From the NCBI RefSeq assembly GCF_937616625.2, contig NC_065575.1, positions 2,239,501 to 2,303,500 on the forward strand: a stretch of DNA of 64,000 bases, in the 5' to 3' direction. Positions 1 to 11,293 of the stretch are shown here, in pieces (the first letter of the stretch is position 1; every line of letters begins with the position of its first letter). The position numbers were made by a program, and so were the translations under genes. The notes under the pieces were generated by a model. The model saw nothing but the letters and a program-made list of their open reading frames with translations, was not told where the DNA came from and did no database searches. Origin of the DNA: Mercurialis annua (lineage: Eukaryota; Streptophyta; Magnoliopsida; Malpighiales; Euphorbiaceae).

Positions 1-707
1 AGTGAGGGCGCCGGTGGAAGATACGTCTCCTGGGACTCACATGTTTTATTCGAGTGACAGTCGGGGTTCGGTTATGAAGATACGTCTCACCGACACGACA
101 ACTGGATTTAGTATATTGTGGTTTAGGGTTTCAATGTTTATCCATAATGACAAATGCTTTACAAATGTTTTAAAAGTGTTTTAAAGGTTTTCACTTAATA
201 AATGTAAATAGTTGTATGAACTCATCTCAGTATATCTGACCTCGTTGTTTTCCCAATTTTTTCCAGGGTTATGATTTTGAGCGAGTCAGCTGGTCTCCGA
301 TTCTTTATTTCCTCGGAGGTCTTACTTTATTTTATTAAAATTATTAAACTGATTTAATTCTTAGACCGCAGTAGTAATTGAAAGTCTTATTGTTTTAGTA
401 CTTGTTGTCAGATTTATATTAATGATTTAAATTGTTGTTTGGGCATTCTTATATTAACTTGGGTTAATAAGTAAGTATGCCATGTTGGAGACTCAGAGTG
501 GTCTGAGACCTTATTATATAAATGTTGAAACTTATGATGAACTGCTAGACTAGGCTGAAGTCTCGGTTGCCCCCGAGCATGTGCTTTTATGCAGGTACAT
601 AGTTGTTAATGATATTTTTCTGTTATCCGTAAGGCTTGCTACGGGTTTAGGTACAACCATACCCATACCCTAGCGCCGGTCGCGATTCATGAAAATGGGT
701 CGTGACA
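1..707 (-). mobile_element. LTR of an LTR retrotransposon (partial, runs off the window)
   Basis: The inner boundary at 707 reads, on the minus strand, TGTCACGACCC, the usual start of a group of plant LTRs (probably Ty3/gypsy, Tekay/Del-like; the family is inferred from memory). The sequence continues to base 1 without a second LTR edge, so only part is visible. No gag or pol frame is present. A diverged relative of its first ~350 bases lies in the opposite orientation at 27341-27680: both share the TGTCACGA tip, a GCGAC(C/T)GGCG motif, the stretch ending CTAGCAGTTCAT and the motif TACTACTGCGGTCTAAG. Which strand is the element's coding strand is inferred only from the TG tip. Confidence 0.7.
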
Positions 708-3700
708 ATTTTATAGTATCTATATTGTTGTTCTTAAATTTTTTTAATTCATCACTTTCTTAATATTTTTCCGTTTATTTTTTTCTTTACAAAAACGATG
801 TTAATGAATAATGTAAAGTGAATGTTTATCAAAATTTAAAGAAGGTGTTGATATTCTATTAAAGCCGAACACATCTAATATTTCGAACTTTCAATTATAC
901 TCGCAAATACTAAATTGATCTTTTCTTCATTCGGAAAAAAAGTTCACATAAATCATTACTTTTAATTTTTTTCAAGAGAAAAACATATAATTTACAAAAT
1001 TGGATACAATTAAAAGTGAAAGGTGCATATTTGAACAAATTGACAATTTTAAAAGATAATGATATAATCGAAAAGGAACTAAAAAGTGGGTGTTTTTAAA
1101 AAATATTTTCCTATTTATAGCTACTTTTACATTATGTTTGATTTAGTTGTTGTTTATGCAGTTATAAACTGTTAGAACTTTTAGATAAGAGTTAATATAT
1201 GATAATAATTTTAGTTTGATTTTATTATTTTATCTATTTTTTTATACAGATGGAAGAAATTATGTTAGCAGTTGGTCATTATTAGTTGATTTTTCAAATT
1301 TTAAAGCGGCTTTAAACAACTGGACCTACTGATACTCGAAGCCGAGAGCTCATCAATGTAAATGAAGTTCTTAACTTGTTCTAATCTCTGCATCAAATAT
1401 AATTTTCAATTCGTTTGTTTAGATTTTATTCATTTAGTTTGTGCCCATAAAAAATATTGGATCCTTCTAAATCCATTTTGCTGTGATTTCATAAATCCAA
1501 CACACAAATTTTTAATTAATATAAACATGACATCATCCACAAATTTCCATTAATTTCAATTAGATGTTGATGAAGACAAGTGCTAATGTTATGTTCAACC
1601 TCAAATTTCATCTATGATTTTGATTTATTTGATGAATTTCTTTGGACATATTATATAAATGATCAACAGCTCTGAATGCATGATCTTTACTTACAAAATA
1701 GTAAAATTACAAAACATTTTGTTACGCGACAGTTCTATCTTCATTAAGGAAATATATCATTTTGATGTATTGGAGGAAACTAAAAAATATTGCTTCTATA
1801 AAGTATAGAAAAAAAAATTGAGAAACATATTAAAAAATTTATTAAAGAACATTTTGAAAGAAGTTATATATTTATGTCCCAAAATCAAATACACGTTTAG
1901 AGTCGTGAATTTGCCAGTGTAAAGGTTCATTTAAAATGAATTTAGTACCGGTAATTGACATAAACACTAACATAAATAAACATGCTTCCAAACCAGCCCA
2001 GAAAGATGAAATTATTATTTTATATGTATTGTTATACCTCATATCAAGAACCATTTTAAGGTCGGAGGCGTAGCTGTAGCATCATGCATTAATCCATAGG
2101 TGTAAAATCTTTTATAACCATTAAATTCGACCTTAGCTGTTTGTATGTATCATCAGATATTAGGTTTCCAAATTGCTAGTTCTTTAGTTAAGAACTCGTG
2201 ACCGAAAAACCATGCAAATAGGAAAATTAAATTTAAAGAATTATTGTCATGAGATAAATTATCTTTTGTATTTTAAATAAGTCATATTTAGCTTATTAGT
2301 TATTATAACTAATTATTAAATTAGTGCAGTAAATATGTAATAACCATTCAATAAAATACACAATATAAATTCTACATTTATTTGACACAATTATTTTGTG
2401 ATTGAGAAGAAATCCATCATACATTTTTGACGAATATCATTTTATGGCAAATAATTTTTTTCAAAAGTCTCATAAATTTTTTTATGATGGAAAAATAGGT
2501 AAATAATTTAATATCTTAAAATTATATAATTTGCATCTATACTACATAGCTTGTATCTACTGCTTAACTAAGCTGAAAAAGCTTCTCAACATATATTTAT
2601 CTTTTCATAATTTATTTTAAATTTAACGGTGATCAGTCATTCATCCTTCGTTACTCATAACTAGCAAGTTTAATTTTGAAGTTCCTTCCACTTTCGAACA
2701 AACATGGCTAGCATAAATTCGTGACATATAATCGTACCTGTGTAACAATATTTATTAATTTGAAATTAGAAGGAAACACACTTGTAAATTTTAATTTTAA
2801 TTATTTATAATAATTATTATTATTTCTAAATTGTAAACTATAAAGTTTTTGTTAGTGTTTTATAAATTTTAACTAAATATAAAAAAAATGTAACATTTTT
2901 AAATAAAATTATTCATAAAATATTGATCTAATACAATATTTTTAAAACAATTGTATTTTAAAAGTATTTTTAGAAATTTAATATTATTTTTGGAAAATAT
3001 TATTTAAAACAGTATACATACTTAAACTTTGTTTTTTTTCAAAATATAATACGTTTTTAAATAAGTATTTTTTTAAGAATGTAATATTTTTAAAAACATA
3101 ATACTTTTTAAATAAATGAATATTTCTAAATATGATACTTTTTAATTATTTAATTATTTTTATAAAATACTTTTGCAAAATAATTTTTTATTGCTTCATT
3201 TTTTTAAAATATAACATTTTAATTATTTATTGGTAGTTATAAACTAGTGATGGCCATTAAATTATAATTTCATATCATATGTGAAGGACAACACATATAT
3301 GCCATAAATTTATGAAGAATAGATGCGTCGATAAATTCTTTGTGACACAAATATTTGTCACATGCAATCACATAATTGTGATAAATTTGTAACAAAGAGG
3401 AAATTGTTATCACAAATCCGTCATATAAGTTTGTGACAAATTGATGACAATTCTTCCATCACAAAATATATGACAAAAATTCTCTTATCGATTCTAATAA
3501 TTCCATATTTTAAAAAAAACGTAACAATTATTTAAAGTGGCGATCATGCTGTTTAGATTGCTGAAGTTTAGTTTATAATTAGACCAACCTTGTGGAAGCA
3601 TTTACATGATTTATTGATAGAAAATCTACTACACCTCCAAAACTATTACCACAATACTCTTATTCAAATATTACACAATTTCGTTTAAAAATTAGCTTCT

Positions 3701-3864
3701 TCTTACTTATATTTTATCATCTCTATCTGAATCTGAGTTTGCTTAGAACCTATGACTAATATTTGACTCTACGAACCGTGCTCCTTCGTACACGTCAGGA
3801 GTCCATTGATGAGAAGGGGCTTGGAAAAGCTTGAATCCAATTCCTACAATGATGAATATAAGCT
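708..3864. other. gene-free AT-rich intergenic DNA
   Basis: No convincing coding frame or RNA gene is seen. About 1490-1830 resembles a more diverged copy of the repeat block at 6940-7140 and 10010-10230 (shared TTAGATGT...GCTAATGTTATG, then AAGGAAATAT...ATATTGGAG). 2800-3230 is dominated by imperfect ATATTTTTAAA-type runs. 3330-3480 contains several TTTGTGACA/TGTCACAAA motifs in both orientations, which recalls the subterminal motifs of CACTA-type transposons; no CACTA tip with a 3 bp duplication was located. Confidence 0.55.
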
Positions 3865-4798
3865 ATCTTTTTATAGAATATTTTATCATCCCTAAGTGAA
3901 TCACAACTCCAAATTGAACTACAATAGTTCAAACAAAATGTTCGTTTTTAACTGGAATCGTCGTCTGCGTATTGGAGATTCTCAGTTACTCGACATTATG
4001 CAAGATCAGCTCCGCAACATTACTCCAAGGCCTGAGCTGTTGGATAGTTTTTCTTGGAATAAAAAGGATAATTATTCAGCAGCAGGTTTTAGGCGCAAAC
4101 TGCTATGCAGCCCGCATCACATTCTGCCAGCTACAGGTTTCTTTCCGGCCGGTGTTTCAACTGTTCACAATGGTACTTTGGTTTCTAGAGATCTGAATTA
4201 TTCCTTTTGCTGGAAGTTCAAGCTTCCTCCCAAGATTTCTTTCTTTCTCTGGCTTTTGTTAAGAAACCGAGTTTCTTCAAATGTTTCTCTAGCTAATAGA
4301 GGAATCATATCTGTGGATCACATACCCTGTTCGTTTTGCTTTCATGATGGGACAGTTTACACATCTTCATGCATTGCCGTTACTCTTGGCTATTTTGGTC
4401 GAAGTTGCTGAATATGTGCAATGTTATAACAGTGCCCCCAAACACTCTAATTGCTTTTTTCTTATTCTGGGAGGATATCGCTCTTAGGAAGTTTAAAGGG
4501 TTTTGGCAAACGTTATGGTTCTTTGGTGTTTGGGAATTGTGGAAAGTCCGTAACAAGAGAGTCTTCAGACATGAACATACTGAGGTTGACACAACCATTT
4601 TCATGACAATATGCAAGGCGGTGGAATTCTATAAGGATAACCATCATGGGTTTACTTATTCGGGAAATGATGTATTTCGCAATTTAGCTTTTTTCTGTAA
4701 ATTTGCTTGACTTTGCCTCTTTTTGGCTTTTGCCAATCACTCTTTGTGATTGTGCTAATATATTCATCATTTATCCAAAAAAAAAATGATCTTTTTAT
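3865..4798 (+). mobile_element. 5'-truncated LINE with zf-RVT domain, frameshifted
   Basis: The open frame from about 3900 reads through a typical zinc-binding reverse-transcriptase tail (zf-RVT) of plant L1-type LINEs: SFSWNKKDNYSAAG, then FCWKFKLPPKISFFLWLLLRN, then RGIISVDHIPCSFC. At about 4350-4365 the frame shifts, and the domain continues in another frame as HIFMHCRYSWLFW and FWQTLWFFGVWELWKVRN. The RT and endonuclease parts are missing. A 3' A-run ends at 4786. The 10 bp ATCTTTTTAT occurs just before (3865-3874) and just after (4789-4798) and is the likely target-site duplication. This is a dead, 5'-truncated insertion, possibly related to the LINE tail at 63100-63493. Confidence 0.8.
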
Positions 4799-5183
4799 GT
4801 TTGAACACCAGCAAAAGCTAAATTTTTTATCTCATGAAGTTGGGGCTGCCGGAAGACAACTCACCAACGTAAAATCAATGGAAAATAGAAGGTGTCATTT
4901 AAATAAAATAAAATAAATGTTATATAAATTAAAGTTATTATTTTTATTAATAAAATATATATAAACTCAATTTGATAAATGTAAAATAAATGTTATATAA
5001 ACTAAAATAAATAATTATATTATGTAAACTAAAAATAAATAAATACTATATAAATTTAAAACTAAATAGTATACCATATAAATATTAATTATAAAAGCTA
5101 AAGTAATTTATAAATAATTATTAATTAAATTTAAAAAAATTGAAAATTAGAATTATAAAAAATAAAAATAATTTCAAAACAAA
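4799..5183. other. AT-rich spacer entering a duplicated block
   Basis: No gene is seen. The stretch is rich in TAAATAAATGTTATATAAA-type repeats. From about 5090 it matches the sequence starting near 9410 (AAGTAATTTATAAA...TTAATTAAATT). Confidence 0.5.
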
Positions 5184-5192
5184 TAATATATA

Positions 5193-5564
5193 GGCTTATC
5201 CCCTTAAAATACCCCCACCTTTTATCCCCAATTCGTTTGCACCCTCACGTTGTAAAACCACCAAATATACCCAAATTACGACCTTTCACTGTCAATTGCA
5301 CCCTCAAGCATTAAATTGACATCTTTTCACTTGAAAAATGTTCAAATCAATACTTTAAATTTTAGCATATATTTTAAAATAGGACTTAATATTTTATTTA
5401 AAATAAAAATAAACCTATTTTTTCAAGTGAAAAGAGATCAATTTAATGCTTGAGGGTGCAATTGAAAGTGAAAGGTCGTAATTTGGGTATATTTGGTGGT
5501 TTTGCAAGGTGAGGGTGCAAACGAATTGGGGGTAAAAGGTGAGGGGTTTTTAAGGGGATAAGCC
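5193..5564. mobile_element. MULE-like foldback MITE, 372 bp, TSD TAATATATA
   Basis: The element begins GGCTTATCCCCTTAAAA and ends with the imperfect inverse TTTTTAAGGGGATAAGCC. The two arms of about 150 bp are inverted repeats of each other (for example ACCCTCAAGCATTAAATTGA against TCAATTTAATGCTTGAGGGT). It is flanked by the 9 bp repeat TAATATATA (5184-5192 and 5565-5573). The paralogous block near 9500 has one uninterrupted AAATAATATATAAAATG at this point, which is an empty site. Long inverted repeats plus a 9 bp duplication point to a non-autonomous Mutator-like element. Confidence 0.88.
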
Positions 5565-5966
5565 TAATATATAAGCTGAAAATAAATTAGAACTACAAAT
5601 AAAAAAAATACATAATAAATGTCAAAATATTACAAAACATATGTCAGAAATTATTATTGTAGATTAACTATATTAAATTAAGTACCAAAATGCTTTGTTT
5701 TTCTATGGCTAAAATACGCATGTAGTTCACAGTAATTTTGCTAAAAAAACAAAAGAATGTGATAGTTCAAACGACATTTTATTATATTGTAAAAAATAAA
5801 TCTTTTTCCTTTTTTCGATATTTTTTTTAGAAAAATCGTTTGCTTTTCATTTTATTTGGTTGGATGTTAATTTGAGCCCTGAAAAAGTATCAGTTGAGTG
5901 TTTAGATCCAATTGTAATTTAGACCCATTAAGTAGTAAATCAATGACAAATTAACACATTTTTATA

Positions 5967-6872
5967 GAATAAAGGATCAATTCGCCCCCTCAATTTGACA
6001 CGAAATATCAAATAAATCATTTTAGACGGCTTTGGGTCAAACAGACCCGCAACTTGCGTTTTTCGCTCAAATCAGCCCCTCTGACACAAAAATTCCCCAA
6101 AAAGAGAGTGAGATTGCTAAACCCAAAAATTAATCCTAACTAATTACAAATTAATTCTAATTAAATACAATTAAAATTAAAATTAATACTAATTAAACCT
6201 AATTAAACACCTAAACCTAATCTAACCCTCGCCGCCGCCGGACACCCTTACCACCACCTGGAGATTATGCCGACCGGCCATCTTGTTCTCAGGGAGAACG
6301 AGACTTGTTTTCAGTCGCTGAGAACGGATCGTTCTCAGTCGTTCTCAGTCGCTGAGAATGGAGCCTTTCTCAGCGACTGATAGCAGATCTGCTATCAGTC
6401 GCTGAGAACGGCTCTGTTCTCAACGACTGAGAATGGAGTTCGTTCTCAGTGACTGAGAACGAAGATAAAGGCAGCGGCGGGGGCGATAGCGGAGGAGTCT
6501 GGTGGAAGAGAAGAGGAAATATGGAGAAAATGGAGGAATCCGGTGGAAGAGAATTGAGAGGGAAGAAGAAGATAAAAAGGTAAAAAAAGACCCCTAAACT
6601 TTTAAAAGATTATTAAAATTTTAAAATTGTAAAGACAATTGAAATTTTAAAAATATAAGGATTAATTTAAAAGATAAATAAATATTCAGGGTCTTTTTAG
6701 ATTGTTTTTATATTATTTTTTGGAGAGTGTAACTCACTTGCTGGGGTGAGAGTGGGGAGGGGCTGATTTGACCGAAAAACGCAAATTGCGGGTCTGTTTG
6801 ATCTAAAACCGTCCAAAATAACTCATTTGATATTTCGTGCCAAGTTGAGGGGGTGAATTGATCCTTTGTTTC
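5967..6872. mobile_element. MULE-like foldback element, 906 bp, TSD ATTTTTATA, hairpin-rich core
   Basis: The left arm GAATAAAGGATCAATTC(G)CCCCCTCAA is mirrored by the right arm ending TTGATCCTTTGTTTC. The arms run about 130 bp and share TTTGACACGAAATATCAAAT and GGGTC(A/T)AACAGACCCGCAA in inverse. The 9 bp ATTTTTATA flanks it (5958-5966 and 6873-6881). The paralogous sequence at about 9955-9995 lacks it. The core at 6225-6560 is GC-rich and holds short palindromes. No transposase frame is visible, so it is non-autonomous. Confidence 0.87.
6295..6462. repeat. cluster of CAGTCGCTGAGAA palindromic repeats
   Basis: The motif TTCTCAGTCGCTGAGAA, or half of it, recurs about seven times in alternating orientation within roughly 170 bp (around 6308, 6331, 6341, 6367, 6396, 6416 and 6442). 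A further palindrome, ATAGCAGATCTGCTAT, sits at 6380-6395. The array lies in the core of the 906 bp foldback element and is much more GC-rich than its surroundings. Its role is unknown. It could fold into several alternative hairpins. Confidence 0.8.
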
Positions 6873-7830
6873 ATTTTTATAAGTCAATTTGCAATGAGCC
6901 CCCAACATAACTTGAAGATTGTGTTTTATTCAACCTTATGAATGAGTTGTGATTTCATGCAAAAAATATAAATTAGATGTAGATTAAGGAAAATGCTAAT
7001 GTTATGCCCTCCATGAAAAAGTAGCTGCAATTACTGTATGAAGTTTTATTTATTTATAATATTGTTTTCATAATGAAGGAAATATGTTATATTGAAATAT
7101 TGGAGTCAACTAATTTATTTTCCATTTTTATTAAAATATAGATTTCATACATTCAATCTAATTATCAATATAAAATTGAACAATTTATAGTTAAGTTATG
7201 AAAATGACAAAGACGGCTTCTTCTCACTATATCTCCATCTTTTTTCTAGCGTATTGTTCTTGCCTAATTGCATTAATAGGTTTGATTGAGTATCATAATC
7301 GCATAGTAATAGATACAAGTAGCATTTGACTAATGTTGTTTGTTGCTCAAATTATGGTAGTGTATTATTCGGAAAAGAACGACTTATCTTAATACTAAAA
7401 ATTACTATCAGATTTGAATTCTAAAAAATGTATAGTTGTTAGCCAGAAGATATAGTAGCTCTTATCGTATCGATGAAAGCTGCTAGTCTGGATCTTATGA
7501 ACCTATGGTCCCTATTGAAGTAGAGTATGCTAGTAGGTGTTACTGTAAATATGATGATGAGTTTGAGTTTGGTAGCTCCCCTAACCAATAAAACAGTATG
7601 TCATCTAAGATAGTTGTAGAAGGTAGGCGGGTTCGAATGGAGGCTTGTGCTACTGCCGACCTGGGTTTGTATAGGTGAATATGTGAAATATAAAGGAATG
7701 CAACGATTCTCATATAACTATCAAGAATGTGTACGGAGTTTGAGCAACCAGATGGTAGATGGAACACATTGTGCACCAGGCCTGAAATATTGGTAGAACC
7801 GGAAAGAGCTAATATTATGTCAATGCTCAT

Positions 7831-9409
7831 TCTAGCAGCAGTGGTTGAAGAAAGGAAGATAACTCCTTCATATAAACGAGTTTATTTTATTTGTTTGTAA
7901 TGCTCAAAAGAAATACTTAAAATGTATTATGTGAGATTGTAAAATGAATGTCCTTATTAAAAAAGAAAAAGAAAAAATAGGTCCGTCTTATCATATTTTT
8001 ATAGACATGTACGGCGGATTAACCGGCTCTTTTATTTATGAAACAATTTTATTAAAAAAAAAAGATACGCGTAGCATGATTTATAATTAGCTCACGGGAA
8101 TTGATCAATTACATCATATGATGCTTTTCAAATGTTTATAGTTTTTCACAAGTGTTTTCTTTATTTTCTGAGTGATAATTTGTCTTGATTAATTAACTTT
8201 GATCGATGTTGGTATAGTGAACAAACTAATTGAAAGTTTCAACTAATAAAGAAAATAATTGATTTAATCACCATTCTAAATACAATTATGAGAAAAGTTT
8301 CAGATTGGTCTTTATACTATTTATGTTTTTATGGTGGATTGCGTCTCACAAGTTTCTATTTTTTAATAATTGGAGAGGGAAGAGCGCTTGTACGATAAAT
8401 TGAACTCACGACCTTAATAATTTGTTAACCAGCGTTTATACCATTTTTGAGTTACAATATTTAGAATAATTTTTTAAGTATACAATTTGTTATAATCATT
8501 ATTATATCTTAATGTAATTTTTATTTAATTGCACTAAGATATTAATAATAAATTTTATACGCAGTGTAATTAAATAAAAAATCATATTGAGTAGAATAAA
8601 TATATTACTTAGTATTACTAAATAAAAAATTAAATAAAAGATTTAAAATAATCATGATAATTTATAATAAATGTTTTCTTTGTGTAATAAAAATTTATAC
8701 AAAGTAACTATGTATAATATTTTTATCAATAGACTAAATTTAAAATATAAAAATTAGCATAAAAATTATGGAAATAATCAAAAATATTTACTATTATATA
8801 AAACATAAAATTAGAAGAAAAAAATCAGCTATTAATTAATTATAATAATCATTGTCAATTAAAATAATTTATTAGTTTTAAAAAGAAAATTGTACTCGTT
8901 TTAGACTATAAGAAGTGAAATGTTACGATTTTTAATAATAAAGGCTTATTTGTATTTTTTAAATTAAAAAACTATGTTTAAAAAAATAACGATGAGATTC
9001 TGTTTATTATTAACTGCATAAACAAAATTTGTACTGTAATTTTTTCACATAAAAGTTTTAAATGCATCTACAAAAGATAATGTATATGATTGTTTCTTAT
9101 AGGCCAGCTCAAATTCATTGAAGCCATACTATTCCTCCATGCTCAATGTGAAGCCTTCCCATTATTAATTCATTGAAGCTTACAGATTCTGGTAATATTT
9201 GAATTGAAGTTCAAGAAAATTTTTAGTTGATTTTGCCGATACTAAACGGACCATTACCGGTATCTCAGCTGCTGTGGTTGTTGCCCACGACGCCGTTCCT
9301 CCCACATTACAGTAATGTTTAAGAAGATGATGGCAAAGCGATTATTTTGCCATTAAATTTACTTTGTATTACAAGATTTTTGTTAAAATGATTTTGTATG
9401 AGATACTAC
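7831..9409. other. gene-free spacer between the two duplicated blocks
   Basis: No convincing gene is present. A SINE-like copy lies at about 8340-8455. A less AT-rich patch at 9230-9310 reads ADTKRTITGISAAVVVAHD in one frame, but without start, stop or splice context; I do not recognise it. The rest is AT-rich. Confidence 0.5.
8340..8455 (-). mobile_element. tRNA-derived SINE copy
   Basis: Read on the minus strand, this has a box A-like GGTATAAACGCT region, then AGGTCGTGAGTTCAATTT as a decayed box B (consensus GGTTCGAATCC), then ACAAGCGCTCTTCCCTC and an A-rich stretch. It matches the better preserved copy at 41685-41777 in order and spacing. No target duplication was identified. Confidence 0.6.
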
Positions 9410-10830
9410 AAAAACTAAAGTAATTTATAAAATTACTATTAATTAAATTAAAAATATATTGAAACTTAAAATTGGAAAAATTAAAAATAAATTCAAATTA
9501 AATAATATATAAAATGAAAATAAATTAGCACTACAAATAAAAAATACATAATGAATGTAAAATATTACAAAGTATATGTCAGAAATTAGTATTGTAGATT
9601 AACTATATTAAAAAAATAGAGTCAAATCTACATTTTAATCATCCGACTAGTTTAAATAAAATAGGTACCAAAAGGCTATGTTTTTCTATGGCTAAAATAT
9701 GCACGTAGTTCACAGTAATTTTGCTAAAAAAAAGAATTTGATAATTTTGTAAATTGTTAGTAAATACGGTGATTTCAAAAGACATTTTATTATATTGTAA
9801 AAAATAATTGTTTCTCCCTTTTTTGATATTGTTTTTCGTAAATTTTTTGATTTTCATTTTATTTGACTGGATGTTTGTTGAGCCCTAAAAGAATATCAGT
9901 TGAGTGTTTAGATCCAATTTTAATTTAGACCCATTAAGTAGTAAATCAATGACAAAATAGCACATTGTTATAAGTCAATTTGGAATGAGCCTACTATATA
10001 ACTTTATGAATGAGTTGTAATTTCATGCAAAAAATATAAATTAGATGTAGATTAAGGAAAATGCTTATGTTATGTCTACAGTCATATAACCTCCATGAAA
10101 AAGTAGCAGCAATTTCTGTATAAAATTCATTTACTTTGTTTTCATAACGAAAGAAATATGTTATGCTGAAATATTGGAGACAACTAATTTATTTTTCATT
10201 TTTATTAGAATATAGATTTCATACATTAAATCTAATTATCAACATAAAATTGTATAATTTATAGTGAAGTTATGAAAATGATAAAGACTGTTTATTCTCA
10301 ATATATTTTCATAATCTTTTTAGTGTATTATTCTTACCTAATTGCATTAATAGGTTTGATTGGGTATCATAACTGCATAGTAAAAGATACAAGTAGCATT
10401 TGACTAATGCTGTTTGTTTCTCAAGTTTTTATTGTGTCATAGTAGCGTATTTTTGATAACGAATGTCTTATCTTAATACTAGAGATTATCAGATTTGAAT
10501 TCTACGAGATGTGTAGTTTTTAGTCAGAAGACATTGTCGCCAAAATAATGGACCTCTACGAACGACGAAAAATGGTAGTCTAGGCGTTATGAACTTGTAG
10601 TTCTTGTTGAAGTGAAATATGATAGTCTCTGCTACTGCAAATATGATGATAAATAAGAGCTAGATAGCTTCCCAAACCAACAAAGCAATATGTCATTTGA
10701 AATAATTGTAGAAGGTAAGTGAATTCGAAAGGAAACTTGTACTGTTGGCAACCTAGGATTGTATAGGTAAACACATGAACTATAAAAGAATCCCACGATT
10801 TCCATATAAAAGAAGCTTGTGTTGCAAATA
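9410..10830. repeat. duplicated non-coding block, copy 2 (empty-site copy)
   Basis: Collinear with copy 1 at 5090-7830 but without its two foldback insertions, so it supplies the pre-insertion sequence for both. Relative to copy 1 it has its own small indels, for example an extra stretch near 9612-9655. No intact gene is seen. The far end (10560-10810) parallels 7480-7760. Confidence 0.75.
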
Positions 10831-11293
10831 AGAATGTGTATGGTGCGTTAAAATTTCGCTACTTGGACATTCGATTGGTCTGTCACGTGTTATATCACGT
10901 CAGCGAAACCACCTCTAGAATGAGTCGATGATGATTTTAAAAAATACTAATAAAAATTATATACGCGATATATTTTTTAAAAAATAAATCTGTATAAAAT
11001 CCGTAATTTACATGTAATTAATCCTAATTTATTATCTTTTGATAAAAAAAACACACACCAGCAAAATAACAAAAATATGTTCGCTCTAAAAAAAAAAAAA
11101 AGATGTTCACTCTCGTATAATTTTCTCAGCAACGGTCAACAATACCCAGTCACCAAATCACGATCCCATATTCAACAAAAACTCTTACAAAAATGGGCCC
11201 CACAATTAGCACCTTTTTACAACGTACATAAATTCTCTAACCTCAACACTTTACTCTATCTCACTGACCACTTTCTTACTCCAAAACAAAAAA

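Larger units (their letters stand above)
5090..7830. repeat. duplicated non-coding block, copy 1 (with two nested insertions)
   Basis: Outside the two insertions at 5193-5564 and 5967-6872, this block aligns collinearly with 9410-10830. Shared landmarks include TTTTTCTATGGCTAAAATA, GTAGTTCACAGTAATTTTGC, CCATTAAGTAGTAAATCAATGACAAA, ATAAATTAGATGTAGATTAAGG and AATTGCATTAATAGGTTTGATTG. The block is not recognised. Its far end (7480-7830) has short open stretches on both strands but also stops, so it may hold a decayed gene. It could be an old transposon piece or a segmental duplication. Confidence 0.75.
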
